Shown in pieces: positions 9,758-24,828 of a DNA stretch of 64,000 bases. The stretch is from contig OZ023268.1 in NCBI GenBank assembly GCA_964006375.1, positions 88,230,358 through 88,294,357 of the forward strand. Direction: 5' to 3'. Position 1 is the stretch's first letter; every line of letters starts with the position of its first letter. The notes under the pieces were generated by a model. It had not been told where the DNA came from. It searched no databases and was given only the letters and a program-made list of their open reading frames with translations. The position numbers were made by a program, and so were the translations under genes. This DNA comes from Tillus elongatus. Taxonomy: Eukaryota > Arthropoda > Insecta > Coleoptera > Cleridae.

Positions 9758-10478
9758 ATTGAATAGCGAGCATTGACTAACAATAGAAACTGCAAAACAG
9801 ACAGGATGGTTGAAACCGTGTATGTTAGGCAGAAATGGTACGCTTTCTGCAGAAGGTATCATTGACTAATAGCTATTTACAATCTGCTTGTTATGATAAT
9901 TAAACTAGGGGAACAGGAAATGTAATGGTAGTGGCCTCACATTATAAAGGTGATGAATGTAGCAGGAGACCACATAAGGCACGTAAAAAGAAATGTTGCA
10001 TGGAAATTTCAAGTAATTTGTTAGGCCACAAATAAAAGTTGCATAGAGCGCGAGCATTGACTAACAGTGTAAATTAAAGGTACAATCATAGCAAATGGAC
10101 ACACGATGCCTAGTAAGAGGATGCTTCTACAATTTTCATTATCAATAGAACAGACTAGTGAGCTTTGAAAATGAATCATAAAGAAGAAAGAGAGGAAAAT
10201 AAACTGAAAGTGAAGCTACAGGAACGTCTTATGCGGTGGAATACAAGTAGTTTTTGTAGGGTGATACGTATGTAAAATAGTTTAGCAGTAAGAGTAAGCA
10301 AAGTGTCATGTTAAGAGTAAAGACTGTAACAGCGGCAGAAGCAGAAGTCAATGGAAGCCACGTGTGTTCGGTAAGAGCAAATTTTAGGAAGAAACTATTG
10401 ACTTTTAATAATAGCAATAGACTAAAAACGATGTGAGTTGTAAGGAAAATAGAAATGATTTGGAACAAAATATTTTAT
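9758..10478. other. No recognisable feature
   Basis: Purine-rich, AT-rich sequence with no coding or repeat pattern that I can name. The phrase 'gcgagcattgactaac' occurs twice (about 9,766 and 10,050), hinting at an old duplication. Confidence 0.35.
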
Positions 10479-10667
10479 TATAACTTTTTTTTTTCTTGTA
10501 ACATAGAAATCTAAATTTTGGTGTATAGCTTACTTTTATATCGTAAACCTACCTACCAAATTTGGTTGTCATAGCTTTTTTATTTTTTGAGAAAAATTTT
10601 TTTCGAATGATAACTCAAAATTTGCCAGGAAAACCCTGTCAGATTTTCCTGACTAACGTTTCCATAT
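10479..10667 (+). repeat. Partial repeat of family A
   Basis: Repeats 9,303-9,500 closely: cttgtaacatagaaatctaa, a stretch on 'cctacctaccaaatttgg', then 'aaaaccctgtcagattttcctgactaacg'-like sequence. It lacks both ends and the (TA)n tract and runs straight into a non-LTR fragment. Confidence 0.6.
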
Positions 10668-10960
10668 AGGCTATATGGAAAAACTTGGGGACTAAGACCT
10701 AGTATGGCCCACTGGCTGTACACAAGGGTGGTCAGACCATCGTTAACATATGCGGCACTGGTCTGGTGGCCTAAGGTGACACAATCCAGTGCCAAACAAA
10801 AACTAGGCAAGATCCAAAGGATGGCATCACAGGGGCCATGTCTTCAACCCCAACATGGAGGTGTTGCTGGATTATAAAACTTCACCTTACCAATCGCTGT
10901 GCAGACTAGTTCAAGGCACAGTGATTTTGGAATGGGTAGAGTAAAAAGAGTAAGCCAAAG
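10668..10960 (+). pseudogene. I/R1-like RT fragment
   Basis: Reads WGLRPSMAHWLYTRVVRP, then LTYAALVWWPKVTQSS and KLGKIQRMA. This is the same thumb region as at 2,880-3,000 (MITYGAIVWWPKAVSG...AKLAHLQRQA) but from a diverged copy. Frame is lost after about 10,850. Confidence 0.6.
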
Positions 10961-11185
10961 GTTGCAGTGCTATCGGGGCGGCAAAGCCGCGGACGAGCTC
11001 TGAGGGAAAAAAACGTCGTTATTAAATTGAACAGTTTATCTAAATAAATTACTAAATCAGTAGCCATGGGGACCAGCAGACTTTGACTTTGCTGCCTTGC
11101 TGAGCTGCGGATTCTATCTTGTGCTCGGTTGTTATGATTTTACTATGTGAGGTTTGGAACCCATTTTGAACACTTGATTAGTAGA

Positions 11186-11475
11186 GGTGTGCGAACCCAT
11201 GTTTTGTTTGAACCAAACAATGAACGAACCCAAGCAAATATGTTGCCTCGAACTTCAAATCTCTGAAATAGTGTGTCTAAGGTTCACAGTCGAACTGCGA
11301 ACTTCTTAGAAATTCAAAATCGAACATCGAACTACCCAAAATTCTTCAGTATTCATATATCATTTCCTTAAATGCAAAATTTAGGAATATTGTAACATAC
11401 AATATTTGATATGTAAAAGATTACCATTCTTTTTACAAAAAGAAAGGGTTCAACAAGTTTGCAGGTTGATTTGGC
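11186..11475 (+). repeat. Left end of the hAT-like element (second copy)
   Basis: Matches 15,749-16,035 almost base for base from tagaggtgtgcgaaccca through 'ttcgaac/cttcaaatctctgaaatag' to 'attcttcagt', 'aacatacaatatttgat'. Only the left 290 bases are present, then the sequence changes to the family-2 ribozyme repeat. Confidence 0.7.
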
Positions 11476-11514
11476 AAGTGGCCCTTCTGAATTCTATAGA
11501 TGTTCTAGTATGTT

Positions 11515-11570
11515 CTTTAACGGTTCTGTAACTAGTTTGGCTGCTTGACAGCATCCTCAGACAGATAAAA
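11515..11570 (-). ncRNA. Hammerhead-like motif, family 2, copy a
   Basis: Minus strand: stem I TCTGT / ACAGA, core CTGAGGA (complement of 11,554-11,560; the variable position 7 is G), stem II GCTG / CAGC with one extra T before it, then CAAA instead of GAAA, palindromic stem III ACTAGT, and T before ACAGA. The G12-to-C change should inactivate it. Confidence 0.5.
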
Positions 11571-11619
11571 ATTGAAATAATACGAAATCATGACAACTAT
11601 AAATAAAGATCTGTTGCTA

Positions 11620-11675
11620 TGTTATGATGTTTTGAGGATGCTGTCAATCAGCGAAACTAGCTACAGAACTGTTGA
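11620..11675 (+). ncRNA. Hammerhead-like motif, family 2, copy b
   Basis: TTGAGGA (11,632-11,638, first C changed to T), stem II GCTG / CAGC, GAAA (11,653-11,656), stem III ACTAGC (one change from the palindrome ACTAGT), T, then ACAGAA. Decayed in the core and in stem I, but complementary to copy a in which bases survive. Confidence 0.45.
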
Positions 11676-11860
11676 AGAACATCCTAGAACATCTAGCATT
11701 CAGAAGGGCCACTTGCTCCAGTTAGCTTACACGCTGGCTACGTCCTTCACCTACAAAAACGAAACCCAACAGTGAAGCCAGAGAAGTAGTCTCCAAGTCT
11801 TTATGTAGTATGGACCAGTTTCACCAAGTAAAGGCAACAACAATCAATGAATTAAAAGTT

Positions 11861-12779
11861 ACTGTTTATTAGTCACTAAAATTTTGGTGCCTAAAAGTTT
11901 CAGTCACTGGAAGTCACCTCTTAACATTCAGTAGACTTAAAAAACTCAATTACTATTGTGTCTGCTGAACGTCATGTTTATTGGTTGGCTGGTTTAGGGT
12001 AGGGGTTTTCAAATAAGAAATTAAACAGTACGACATTTTGATATATTTCATACTTATTGTTACAGTTCTAAATACAGTAATGTACATATTATATCACTAG
12101 TAACTAAATTCATTTTCAATGGAAATGAAGTTTAAAGTTCTGTTAAACAGACAGAAAAAGGCACGGGTAGAGAAATCTATACAGAGTTTTTCTAACTACA
12201 AAAAGCACCTATTTTTTAATGCCGGAAAATTCTTGAATTATTGTTATAGAAAATGTATTAAATAATAGTCCAAGTTCCCTTTCATAAAGTTATTGTTTAA
12301 GTCCGACAGACTACCTTTCGTTTGTTAAGGTCCTTTTTAATGAATTTTTAAAATTATCGGAAAGAAATGATTTTACAACACAAAACATTTGACTGGAGTT
12401 CGTACTATTTATTGAAAAGAGTAAATAGTTGGAAAAAATTTAGCAATTTTTCTACTTAACAGCCTTCTTTTTATTCATAATTTGTTCACTGAAAATATAT
12501 TTCGTAACACCTTATTTGCTATTTCTAAAACCCAAGGTATCTATATTGATTAAAATTGTCTGCTTATCAATTTTTGTTAATTAGGACCAAGCAGACTTTT
12601 TTTGTTCATCAATTTGTTCAATAAAAACATCTCATGGCACCAGTAATTTTTTTTTTTAATATCAGTTGAAGATCTACAGGTGAACCACCGGGAACTGCAT
12701 CGATTGATTATGAGAAAACCATCATCAGGAAAAATCTCAAAATTTGTTACTGTACTAATACAATTAGGGGACACTCTGC
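11861..12779. other. No recognisable feature
   Basis: AT-rich, mostly non-coding in appearance. A short (T)n-containing stretch at 12,590-12,660 and no repeat boundary that I can define. Confidence 0.35.
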
Positions 12780-13196
<417 letters not shown>

Positions 13197-13841
13197 CTGT
13201 TTCAAAAAACATGCACCATCGCTCGTGGGGCAATTCCTTACTAAAAAATAAGAAAAAAAGTTCCTGTGCACATGGGCCCGGAAACGCATAGTCTCCAATA
13301 TACAGGGAGTTGAATTTTAATTTTTTTAAAATTTTTTATAAATAATTTCAAAACCACTGGATTGATTTTAATGAAACTTGGAACTTGAAAGTGTATTATG
13401 AAAGTGCATATTTTCAAGTGAAAATCTGCTTACAACTGCGTCAGTGGCGTGCGTACGGGGTAACTGTAAAAATTCATTTGGGGAAAAAATATGTGCGCCA
13501 CTGTCTTTTTCCAATTTTGATACATCAGTTATGAAGATTATTACATAAGCCACAAAAGCTGCCTCTTGGTATTTTTTCGTTCAGGGTATCCCCTAGGAGA
13601 TATCATTAATTTTATAAAAAGGGGCAAAATACTGATTCGTTGGAGTAATGAAAACAGTAATCGTAAAGTGCCATGAAACTATAATTTTTGACAGTTCTCT
13701 AAATTCTACAATTTTGAAGTGCTTTGTAGGTGTCAAAAGAGTTTTCGTGCTATTCTTTAAATTTTGATACGGTGCAGTATTTTCGTTTTTAGTTATTTGT
13801 TGATACTGAGCTGCTCATTAATATTATTTCCTCCTCTCAAG

Positions 13842-14922
13842 ATGGTTTTAATTAAGTACACTTCAGCGGATTTGACTGATATGTTGTTAATTTATGGACA
13901 AACAAATCAAAATGCTAGACAAGCTGTGCGAGTTTATCAGGAAACTTATCCGCAAAGAAGAATTCCTGACAAAAATATTTTCCCACGTATTGTAAGACAT
14001 TTGAGAGAAACTGGTTCTTTAAAACCTTTAAAAGCTGACTCTGGACGCAGAAGATACCGCCGAACTGTACGAGTTGAAGAGGCAATATTAAATAGAGTTG
14101 AACGTGATCCTAGTACAAGTACGAGAATTATTGCCACTGAACTGGGTAATATTTCGGCATCATCAGTTCACAGAACTCTGAAGGATCAAAGTTTATATCC
14201 CTATCATTTTACACGTGTCCAGGAACTTCTACCTAGAGACTTTCAACCAAGCGTAATGTTTTGTCAGTGGTTCTTAAACAAACTTAGGCACGACCAACAT
14301 TTATCTAAAACGTGAAATATTTACTGATGAGGCGTCATTTACGCGAAAAGGTATCGTAAATTTTCACAATTTACATACATGGGCCGATGAAAACCCACAC
14401 TCTCTAAGAGTTGCAAATTCGCAGTATCAATTTTCCATCAATATTTGGGCTGCTATTATTGAAAATCACATAATTGGTCCTGTTGTTCTACCGAATCCTC
14501 ATGACCATGAATCATATTTAAACTTTTTACAAAATTATTTGCCGTTGTTACTACCGCTTTTTATGAGAAATGGTACAATGTGGTTCCAGCATGATGGTGC
14601 GCCCGCACATTTTGCAGCAGTTGTAAGAACATATTTAGCCAACACATACGGTCACCGATGGATTGGTCGTGGAGGTCCGGTGTCAAGGCCACCTCGATCT
14701 CCGGACCTGAATCCTCTCGATTTTTATTTGTGGGGTCATTTAAAAGAAATAGTGCATAAAACACCAGTAAATACACGAGAAGAATTGTTGGGAAGAATAG
14801 AATATGCATTTGACAGCATTAGAGAAGATCAAAATATTTGCAGAAGAGTAAGAAGATCTTTGCGCAGAAGGTTAAATAATTGTAACGACGCTAATGGTGG
14901 TCACTTTCAACATTTTCTTTAG
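13842..14922 (+). pseudogene. Mariner-like transposase 2 (DD41D spacing), one frameshift
   Basis: Tc1/mariner-superfamily transposase of about 360 codons. ATG at 13,842 gives MVLIKYTSADLTDMLLIYG; this start is chosen because it aligns with MEYTSEEYADIIFIYG of element 1. N-terminal helix-turn-helix region to about residue 110, then IFTDEASFTRKG (first D, codon 14,326), QHDGAPAHFA (second D, 14,593) and SPDLNPLDFYLWG (third D, 14,719), with 41 residues between the last two. C-terminus NDANGGHFQHFL. All three catalytic residues are present. The only break I see is one frame change near 14,270-14,285, so this is the best preserved transposase of the window. Confidence 0.85.
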
Positions 14923-15158
14923 CTTTGTTATTAAAGTCAATTGAGTAATGTACAAAAAACAAGAGTGGTGTCTACGATTACTTTTTTCATTTTTTATTTT
15001 TATTTTTTATTTATCATTTTTTATCAATGTTTGTAATATTCTTTTCAATGTTTATCACCAATAAGTTTTACGTAGGTTAGTTATTTGCACGTTTATTGCT
15101 GTTATGTTTACTGTATGTTTTGTTTTTCATATTCTTATGGTTGCAGTAAACATATATT

Positions 15159-15183
15159 ATTATTATTATTATTATTATTATTA
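15159..15183. repeat. (ATT)n microsatellite
   Basis: Eight TTA/ATT units in the spacer between transposase and right inverted repeat of mariner-like element 2. Confidence 0.9.
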
Positions 15184-15639
15184 CGCCGACTAATCGGTAT
15201 TTTGCCCCTTTTTATAAAATTAATCATATCTCCTAAGGGACACCCTGAACGAAAAAATACCAAGAGGCAGCTTTTGTGGCTTATGTAATAAGCTTCATAA
15301 CTGATGTATCAAAATTGGAAAAAGACAGTGGCGCACATATTTTTTCCCCAAATGAATTTTTACAGTTACCCCGTACGCACGCCACTGACGCAGTTGTAAG
15401 CAGACTTTCACCTGAAAATATGCACTTTCATAATGCACTTTCAAGTTTCAAGTTTCATTAAAATCAATCCAGTGGTTTTGAAATTATTTATAAAAAATTA
15501 AAAAAAAATAATTAAAATTCAACTCCCTGTATATTGGAAACTATGCGTTTCCGGGCCCATGTGCACAGGAACTTTTTTTCTTATTTTTTAGTAAGGAATT
15601 GCCCAACGAGCGATGGTGCATGTTTTTTGTAACAGCCTG

Positions 15640-17115
<1,476 letters not shown>

Positions 17116-17333
17116 TTGTGCGTGTGTGTGTACATCCGAGCGATATCTCAAAAAATATTCAACTGATTTGAACGAAATCTGGCACATATCTTCATTTTGT
17201 TGAGACCGCAGACAAGTTCGTAAATCAGCTATAACGGACATTTCTTTCCCCCAAAAATATACAAAAATATTTTTGAAAACGCTATATTTTTGAAAGAATT
17301 AGAGTAACTTAAATGAGACTTTACATGTAGCTT

Positions 17334-17556
17334 GAAATGGTGTGTGTGTGTGTGTGTGTGTGTGTTTTGTTTCTTTAACGTCGGCCTATTTCCGCGACTA
17401 TGGTCAATCACCGACGCCAGGGAGCAGTTTCACCTCACTATCCTGGAAATTCTGCCAAACCCCTGCCTTTCTGTAAGGAGGGTATGGATCTTTAACGTGC
17501 CCAACATCGCATGGACACGAGACCGACGGCTTTACGCCCCCTCCGGGGATGCAAGA
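17334..17556 (-). mobile_element. SINE copy 1 (lacks the tRNA-like head)
   Basis: Minus-strand copy of the SINE described at 38,383: tail (CA)n (here gt repeats 17,340-17,363), then aacgtcggcctatttccgcg, caccgacgccagggagcagt, 'tttcacctcactatcctgga' and 'gaccgacggctttacgcccc'. The 5' tRNA-related part is absent, so it is a 5'-truncated copy. Confidence 0.75.
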
Positions 17557-17574
17557 CGAATTTTGATTAATAAG

Positions 17575-18050
17575 GATCTCTAACTTGAAAAATTTAATAA
17601 AAAATGTGTTATATGATGGCAGATGTTATATCTTATAGTGATCTTCAAAAACTAGTGCATGACACTCATCAAATTAAGTGTAACATAGTAAAAAACATTT
17701 TTTCTGTTAAGAGAAAAGAGGTACCTATCTAACTTTGTTTTAAAAATAGAAAAATGGTTTTATGTGATGGCAGTGGTCATATTTTAACATTATCATAAAT
17801 ATAATTAATTAATCATTAAGTCAAGTATAATTGAAATATTTTTTTCAAAATCTAATGAACAATATAGGTATCTAGCTTTATTTACAAAAGTAAAGAAGGG
17901 GGTTATGTGATGGGAGTGGTCATATCTTAAATTGATTTCATGGGCAAATGCTCCTTAAATTATTTTAAGCCTTGACATGGTAGAAAAGATTGACAGTCCA
18001 ATTTTTGTTTGAAAAGAAAAAGAATTGTATTTCTCTTGAACAAAATAAAT
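17575..18050 (+). repeat. Three imperfect tandem units of about 145 bp
   Basis: The phrases atgatggcagatgttatatc (17,612), gtgatggcagtggtcatatt (17,763) and gtgatgggagtggtcatatc (17,906) recur at spacings of 151 and 143 bases with related flanks. No coding potential. Confidence 0.55.
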
Positions 18051-18061
18051 AAATAAAAATC

Positions 18062-18418
18062 TCGGGACGCAGCAAGTGCGTTATGGTAGTGAATTTTCAT
18101 AAAAATGTTTTTAATAGCAAATATGTGTGTTTTCTTTTTAAGAAAGCAGACATCAATTTTGGTTACCAGTATAACCTATATAGAAAAAGCAGGCATCAAA
18201 TTTGATTACCAGTATAACATATATAGTAAAAACAATGTGCCATGTTTCATCAAAATAACTTGATTGTTTGAAAAGGTACAGAAATTTCCAAAAGTAAACC
18301 AAAAGTGTTACTGAAAAAATCCGTTTCTTGGTCAACCTTATAGGTTAATAGCAAATTGAGCTTTTCAAATATGAAGCATTTAATCAAAATTCACAACCAC
18401 AACGCACTTGCTGCCTCC
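18062..18418. mobile_element. MITE-like element of family A with about 40-bp inverted ends
   Basis: Left end ggacgcagcaagtgcgttat and right end the complement of ggaggcagcaagtgcgttgt; the inverted match extends about 40 bases through tgaattttcat. The interior holds two imperfect copies of a 'gcagacatcaattttggttaccagtataac' unit (about 18,146 and 18,190). It shows both ends of family A in one place, which identifies the family as an inverted-repeat element. Confidence 0.6.
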
Positions 18419-18676
18419 AGAATTTCTTAACTTACAAACATGCATTATATTTCGATGGAAAATGCAAAAAAATTAGGCGTTTTCAACAACATTTTTTTAT
18501 TTGTATCACCAACGACTTATGGGCCACCCTGTGATTGTCGCAATAATTTTTTAAGATGTAGCTCAAAACACCGTATAATTAATGTATACAATATTTTTTC
18601 ATATCTTGTATAATAACGAATATATTGAGCTTTATTGATTTTTTACGAAAATTCGACAAAAATTATATACCATTAA

Positions 18677-19755
<1,079 letters not shown>

Positions 19756-19756
19756 A

Positions 19757-19872
19757 AACTATACACAAAAATTTAGATTTCTATGTTGCAAGAAAAAAAA
19801 GTTATAATAAAATATTTGGTGCCAGATCATTTCTATGAAAATTCACTACCATAACGCACTTGCTGCGTCTTT
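19757..19872 (-). repeat. End of a family A repeat
   Basis: Reads, on the minus strand, acgcagcaagtgcgttatgg, tagtgaattttcatagaaat, then 'attttattataacttttttt' and 'aaatctaaattttt', that is the first 110 bases of the repeat at 9,246. Confidence 0.65.
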
Positions 19873-20672
19873 GAGTTTTTAAGTAGTCGCTTTTGCTTTT
19901 TCACTATAGTTTTTTATTTTTTAACAAAATTTGTTTGTGTAGCTTATATAGATTCAGGATAGAGCCCATTGATACTGTGTCTCGAGGAATAGCTAGCGGT
20001 ATCAAAAATATTTTAAATCATAAGATTTTTTTTTAAAATGCATGTTATTCTGCTTTTCGGTTTTCTTCTACGTTTTTTTGTCAGTCCAGGGTTAGGTATG
20101 GGTTAGGTAAAAGGATCCGGGTCAGGTCCGGATCAGGTCAGGTTAGGTCGTTCAGGTCTGCTTCGTAGAGTGTTTAGTGCATAAACATGAAAAATGGTGT
20201 CCCTTCAACCCCCAAAAAGCTGTGGGGGACTAGGAGCAAATATACGTGGTGCAGGGGAAAAACATGTTTAGGAGAAAGTGTTGATACAAAAAGTGAAAAG
20301 GCTGCTTATAGAGGTCGAACTAAGTTGTTTTTACTGATTTTTCCTTTATATTTCCTTCTCCGCCGAGCATCCCTATTCACTCCGGGTCTCGTAACTTTTG
20401 GAGGGGTTGATTCCACAACATATATCTTGTTGCTTATGCACACATTGAGTCTTTTAAGCATGTTTACTGAAATATTTTTCAAAACTCACGTATGCCGATC
20501 ATCTGCATAATTACCGTTAAATATCTTTTACTTGCACAAAAGAAAGAAATTAGTTTTTATGAATTATATTCATTACTGCATCCATACGCACCAGCAAGAT
20601 TAACCATTTTTTAAATATAAAAAAAGCAAAGGTCAAACCGCTTAAGTCGCGGAAGCAAAAAAAGTCTGAACA
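19873..20672. other. No gene seen; contains a TTAGG/TCAGG-like block
   Basis: Apart from the block at 20,084-20,160 I see nothing definable. An open stretch 20,187-20,510 has no recognisable domain. Confidence 0.35.
20084..20160 (+). repeat. Degenerate TTAGG / TCAGG repeat block
   Basis: Contains gggttaggtatgggttaggt, then gtcaggtccggatcaggtc, aggttaggtcgttcaggtct. TTAGG is the usual insect telomere unit and TCAGG replaces it in several beetle groups; this block mixes both and is too short and degenerate to be a telomere. Confidence 0.5.
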
Positions 20673-21035
20673 CAGCAAGTGCGTTATGGTAATCAATTTT
20701 CATTAAATGCTTCAAATTTGAATAACTCAATTTTCTATAAACCTAGAAGGTTGAATTTTGGCACGTGGTAAGGCCTTTACCAAGACAACATATTCACATA
20801 AATTTCATCAAAATAGATTTGTAATTTTCGGAGATAAACATTTTTTTCGAAAGAAAACAACATTTTTATTTATATTATATTTATATAAACATATAAAAAT
20901 TGAAACTGACCCAGGATATTTGTCCTATGGGTCCTATTTCGCAGTCATTTGAAAAAAATGTTTGTCAAATCTCACCATAGATACCTCTCCATTTGAATTT
21001 AGTTAATTTTTCCCAATAAAAATTCACTAAAAGGA
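20673..21035 (+). repeat. Family A repeat, short copy
   Basis: Starts acacagcaagtgcgttatgg, lacks a long (TA)n but has 'tatttatataaacatataaa', and ends aaaattcactaaaagg. Its right side joins directly to a tRNA-like sequence. Confidence 0.6.
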
Positions 21036-21040
21036 GAAAC

Positions 21041-21111
21041 GGACCGGGCCGGACTCGAACCAGCATCGTCCGCTTGACATACAAAGTACTCTTCCAATGA
21101 GCTACCGACGC
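21041..21111 (-). tRNA. tRNA-like sequence (Asp-GTC-like anticodon), probably a pseudogene or SINE head
   Basis: The minus strand folds into a cloverleaf of 71 bases: D stem GCTC/GAGT with a GG-containing loop, anticodon loop ATGTCAA (anticodon GTC), T arm GCTGG-TTCGAGT-CCGGC. The promoter-like boxes TAGCTCATTGG and GGTTCGAGTCC are present. Against a functional gene: the anticodon stem (TTTGT/GCGGA) relies on wobble pairs and the acceptor stem has one mismatch and two wobbles. It could be the head of a SINE not otherwise seen here. Confidence 0.35.
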
Positions 21112-21477
21112 TTCGTAATAAACGAATTCTTTACATTGTATTTACACATACAGCACCTTACCGTCAGGAATTTGGTATCGGAAATTAAATGTAAGTGTCT
21201 AGCTAAATAGCAAATTGCAGAATTGATTGATTTATTTCGCCGATCGCTGAAACATATTCGAGTGTAGACTGTTTCGGTCTTAAATAACATTCAAATGTTA
21301 CTAATGGCATGTAACCTTAAAGATGATTTGACATATTATGAATGAAAATGAAATGCGTTCGTGGAATCACAATTTTAGTGCGCCATCTTTTAGAAAATAG
21401 CTGGTCTACGGATGGTGCCGAAACGCGCTAGTTTGACAACACATATTGACTAAATAATTAAGGTATGTCATATTTTA

Positions 21478-21791
21478 CATTTCACTTTGCATTACGTTTT
21501 TATTTGGAATCCAAAAGACCTGAACTTTAAGAAACTTATTCTTGGATACCTAATCTAGGCAAAGAGTGATTTTGAGCTAATTCTGTGACAAAAAATTGTC
21601 AAATCATGGTTTGGCAAAAACGTTGTATTTTCGTTATAAACGGGATATTTGCTTACAAAAATCTTTATTGCCTTCCTCAAACCTCAATCTAGCTATTATA
21701 TACTATATTTTCAGTCTAAGGCTTTAATTGGGACAGTTCAACAAGCTACAAATATAGTGTATTTTAAGCATTTTATTGAACCCCCCTCTTA
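21478..21791 (+). repeat. Dispersed repeat, family C, copy 1
   Basis: Resembles 45,898-46,205 in order: 'gtttttatttggaa', 'tattcttggatacctaatct', 'caaagagtgatttt', 'tctttattgccttcctcaaac', 'ctatattttcag', 'caagctacaaatat', and a pyrimidine-rich end ccccctcttaa. Non-coding, about 310 bp. Confidence 0.5.
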
Positions 21792-22880
<1,089 letters not shown>

Positions 22881-24282
22881 GAACAAATAAAACGAAAAAT
22901 GTCATGTTAACTCATAAAAATTATCGGGCAGGCCATTTTTTTAAACCATTTCGTATTTTCAATAAATAGTATAAATTCCAATCATGTGTTTTGCATCGTA
23001 AAATCATTTTATTTTTGCTAATTTAACAAATTTATTGAAAATATAAATTTGCAAATCAAATATAGTGATATGTTTTCACATCATTTTCACATTTTTTATT
23101 TTTTGTATTCTTTTGGGCGCTTGGACTAATATTGATAGGAGTTGCTTTAGATTTAGACATAAAACTTAAAAATCAACACCCCCCAAAATTAGTTAAATTC
23201 ACTATCACTCAAAGAAGTTACTTGTAAATTAGTGGTAATATTAACAGTGCTTCATTAGGGAACTAAACTAAGCAATTACTTCAACTAGACACGTGCAAAC
23301 TAGAATAGAAATTACAAACTAACATTGCTACAAAAATTCAATTTTAGGATTTGCTCTCTTTGTAAGAAATGTAAATCTGTATGTGAAATGTAAATCTGTA
23401 TGTCTTCTTTTAAATAGACTAGGTGAGGTATCTACCAATATACCACAGTTTATAAATGTGGGTAATTTAGATAGTAAGTGCTTCTGACGTCAACGATTCA
23501 AGAATTTTCCAAAACTTAACCCTAACATAAAACAGGAAACTACCACTACAATTCGGGGGCTAAAAATATCACAGACTCCCCCCATTTACACTACTAACAC
23601 ATGAAATAACTGTTGGAGAAAATGAAAGATGAAAATTGGGGTATCATGAAGAAGACATAATTACTACATTTTCCAAATCACATCAATATTTTTTTAGCAA
23701 CTTTTTATTTGAGTTAAAGTCTCTAATAGTAGCCTTCATTTCTGTTAAAGGCGTGAAGATTGTCAATTTTTAGTTGTTTCCCTATTTAATTATTGCACCA
23801 TGGGAAAATAAATATCTGCATTTCTTTCTTATTCAGAGTTTTAACATTTTTCAGATCTTACTTTTTTTATTAGATTATCTCTATTTATCAGTTGGTAAAT
23901 TATTGTGCCGGGAGGAACATATTAAGTATTTGTTACTTAAATTCATTTTTACACTGTTTATAGTTCTGCCTACTGTCTTTTCGCAGCTAGAATGTATTTT
24001 TGAGTGTCAAATTAACGAAGTGCAAAGAAAAGGAAGTAACTTAATATATTATAGATGTTTCATAATGGTTGTGGTAAATATAGGGATCCCAAAATGATCA
24101 AGATTATACAACGTGTCTCATGCTCCGTTCTCATTAAAAGTAACTCTGAAGTTAAATACTTTGAGCTCTAAAAATTTGTTTATGATCATAACCGATATTA
24201 AAAGCTACCTACAAACATATAAAATATTTAATTTCCTTGTCTAGTTAAACCTGACAATTTACTTATTTTTGGTTCAACACAC
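22881..24282. other. No recognisable feature
   Basis: 1.4 kb of AT-rich sequence without a coding pattern that I recognise. An open stretch at 23,774-24,097 is rich in hydrophobic residues but has low complexity and no family resemblance. Confidence 0.4.
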
Positions 24283-24425
24283 AATGAGTGAAGATTGGAA
24301 CCTGTGATAAGCACTGATAAGTACAAACCGGAGAACCCAATTCATCACAATACAGTTTTTTAGACCTGACGATCGTTTTGCTAACGAAGTTAGCGTCATT
24401 AGATGGATGAATAAACTTAATTTTA
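24283..24425 (-). repeat. Penelope-type terminal repeat with decayed hammerhead core (copy C)
   Basis: From gagtgaagattggaacctgt to tagatggatgaataaactt it is the complement of the family-1 repeat. The hammerhead core on the minus strand has CTAATGA (complement of 24,396-24,402) for CTGATGA and CAAAA for GAAA, but stem II (cgctaac/gttagc), stem III palindrome acgatcgt and GTC are intact. Two core changes should inactivate it. Confidence 0.6.
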
Positions 24426-24449
24426 TACGCGGCAGAGACCAAAAGACAG

Positions 24450-24765
24450 TTTAAACAATGGATTTTGTGTGTGAATATGCTCCAAAGAAGGCAAAAACGG
24501 TCCCATTGCTCGAAAAGGTCATGGCCACGATTTTTTGGGATTATTATGGAATAATCCTCATGGACTTATTAGAGAAAGGAAGAACGATCACGGGGCAAAA
24601 ACAGTGAATTATTGGACCGATTCGATAAGAAATTGAAGGAAACACTACCCCATTTCGCTAGGAAAAAAGTGCTGCTTCACCATGATAACACACCAGCACA
24701 TTCATCCGGAATTGTAGCGGCCAGATTGCATCAACTGCGCTACGAATTGCTGATTTCTGCTACAT
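24450..24765 (+). pseudogene. DD34D mariner transposase fragment
   Basis: Readable words: KTVPLLEKVMATIFWDYYGI, LMDLLEKGRTITG, DRFDKKLKETLPHFARKKVL, then LHHDNTPAHSSGIVAARLHQ. This is the middle of classical mariner transposase (VMATVFWD..GI, HqDNAPAHTS). The N-terminus, the third catalytic residue and the ends of the element are missing; frame changes occur near 24,580. The fragment is cut at about 24,765. It belongs to a different group from the three DD41D elements. Confidence 0.7.
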
Positions 24766-24828
24766 TTGTACTGTTTCTTTTGTATTCTATTCGTTTTGTG
24801 TTTTTTATTTGTTTATTTTTTCACTTTA

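Larger units (their letters stand above)
11476..11860. repeat. Inverted pair of family-2 hammerhead-like repeats
   Basis: Two head-to-head copies of one repeat: a minus copy (11,476-11,565) and a plus copy (11,622-11,860). Both contain 'gaggatgctgtcaa' cores and the flank 'cattcagaagggccacttgc'. The plus copy extends through ccagagaagtagtctccaag to tttcaccaagtaaaggcaac, the same end seen at 47,351, 55,705 and 57,165. Confidence 0.6.

Noticed and set aside
14320..14345. Hammerhead-like word actgatgaggcg
   Set aside because: It is the codons for the first catalytic D of transposase 2 (FTDEASF), without stem II or GAAA in position.
23774..24097. Hydrophobic open frame as a possible membrane protein
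   Set aside because: Low-complexity translation of AT-rich DNA; no start context, homology or partner feature.
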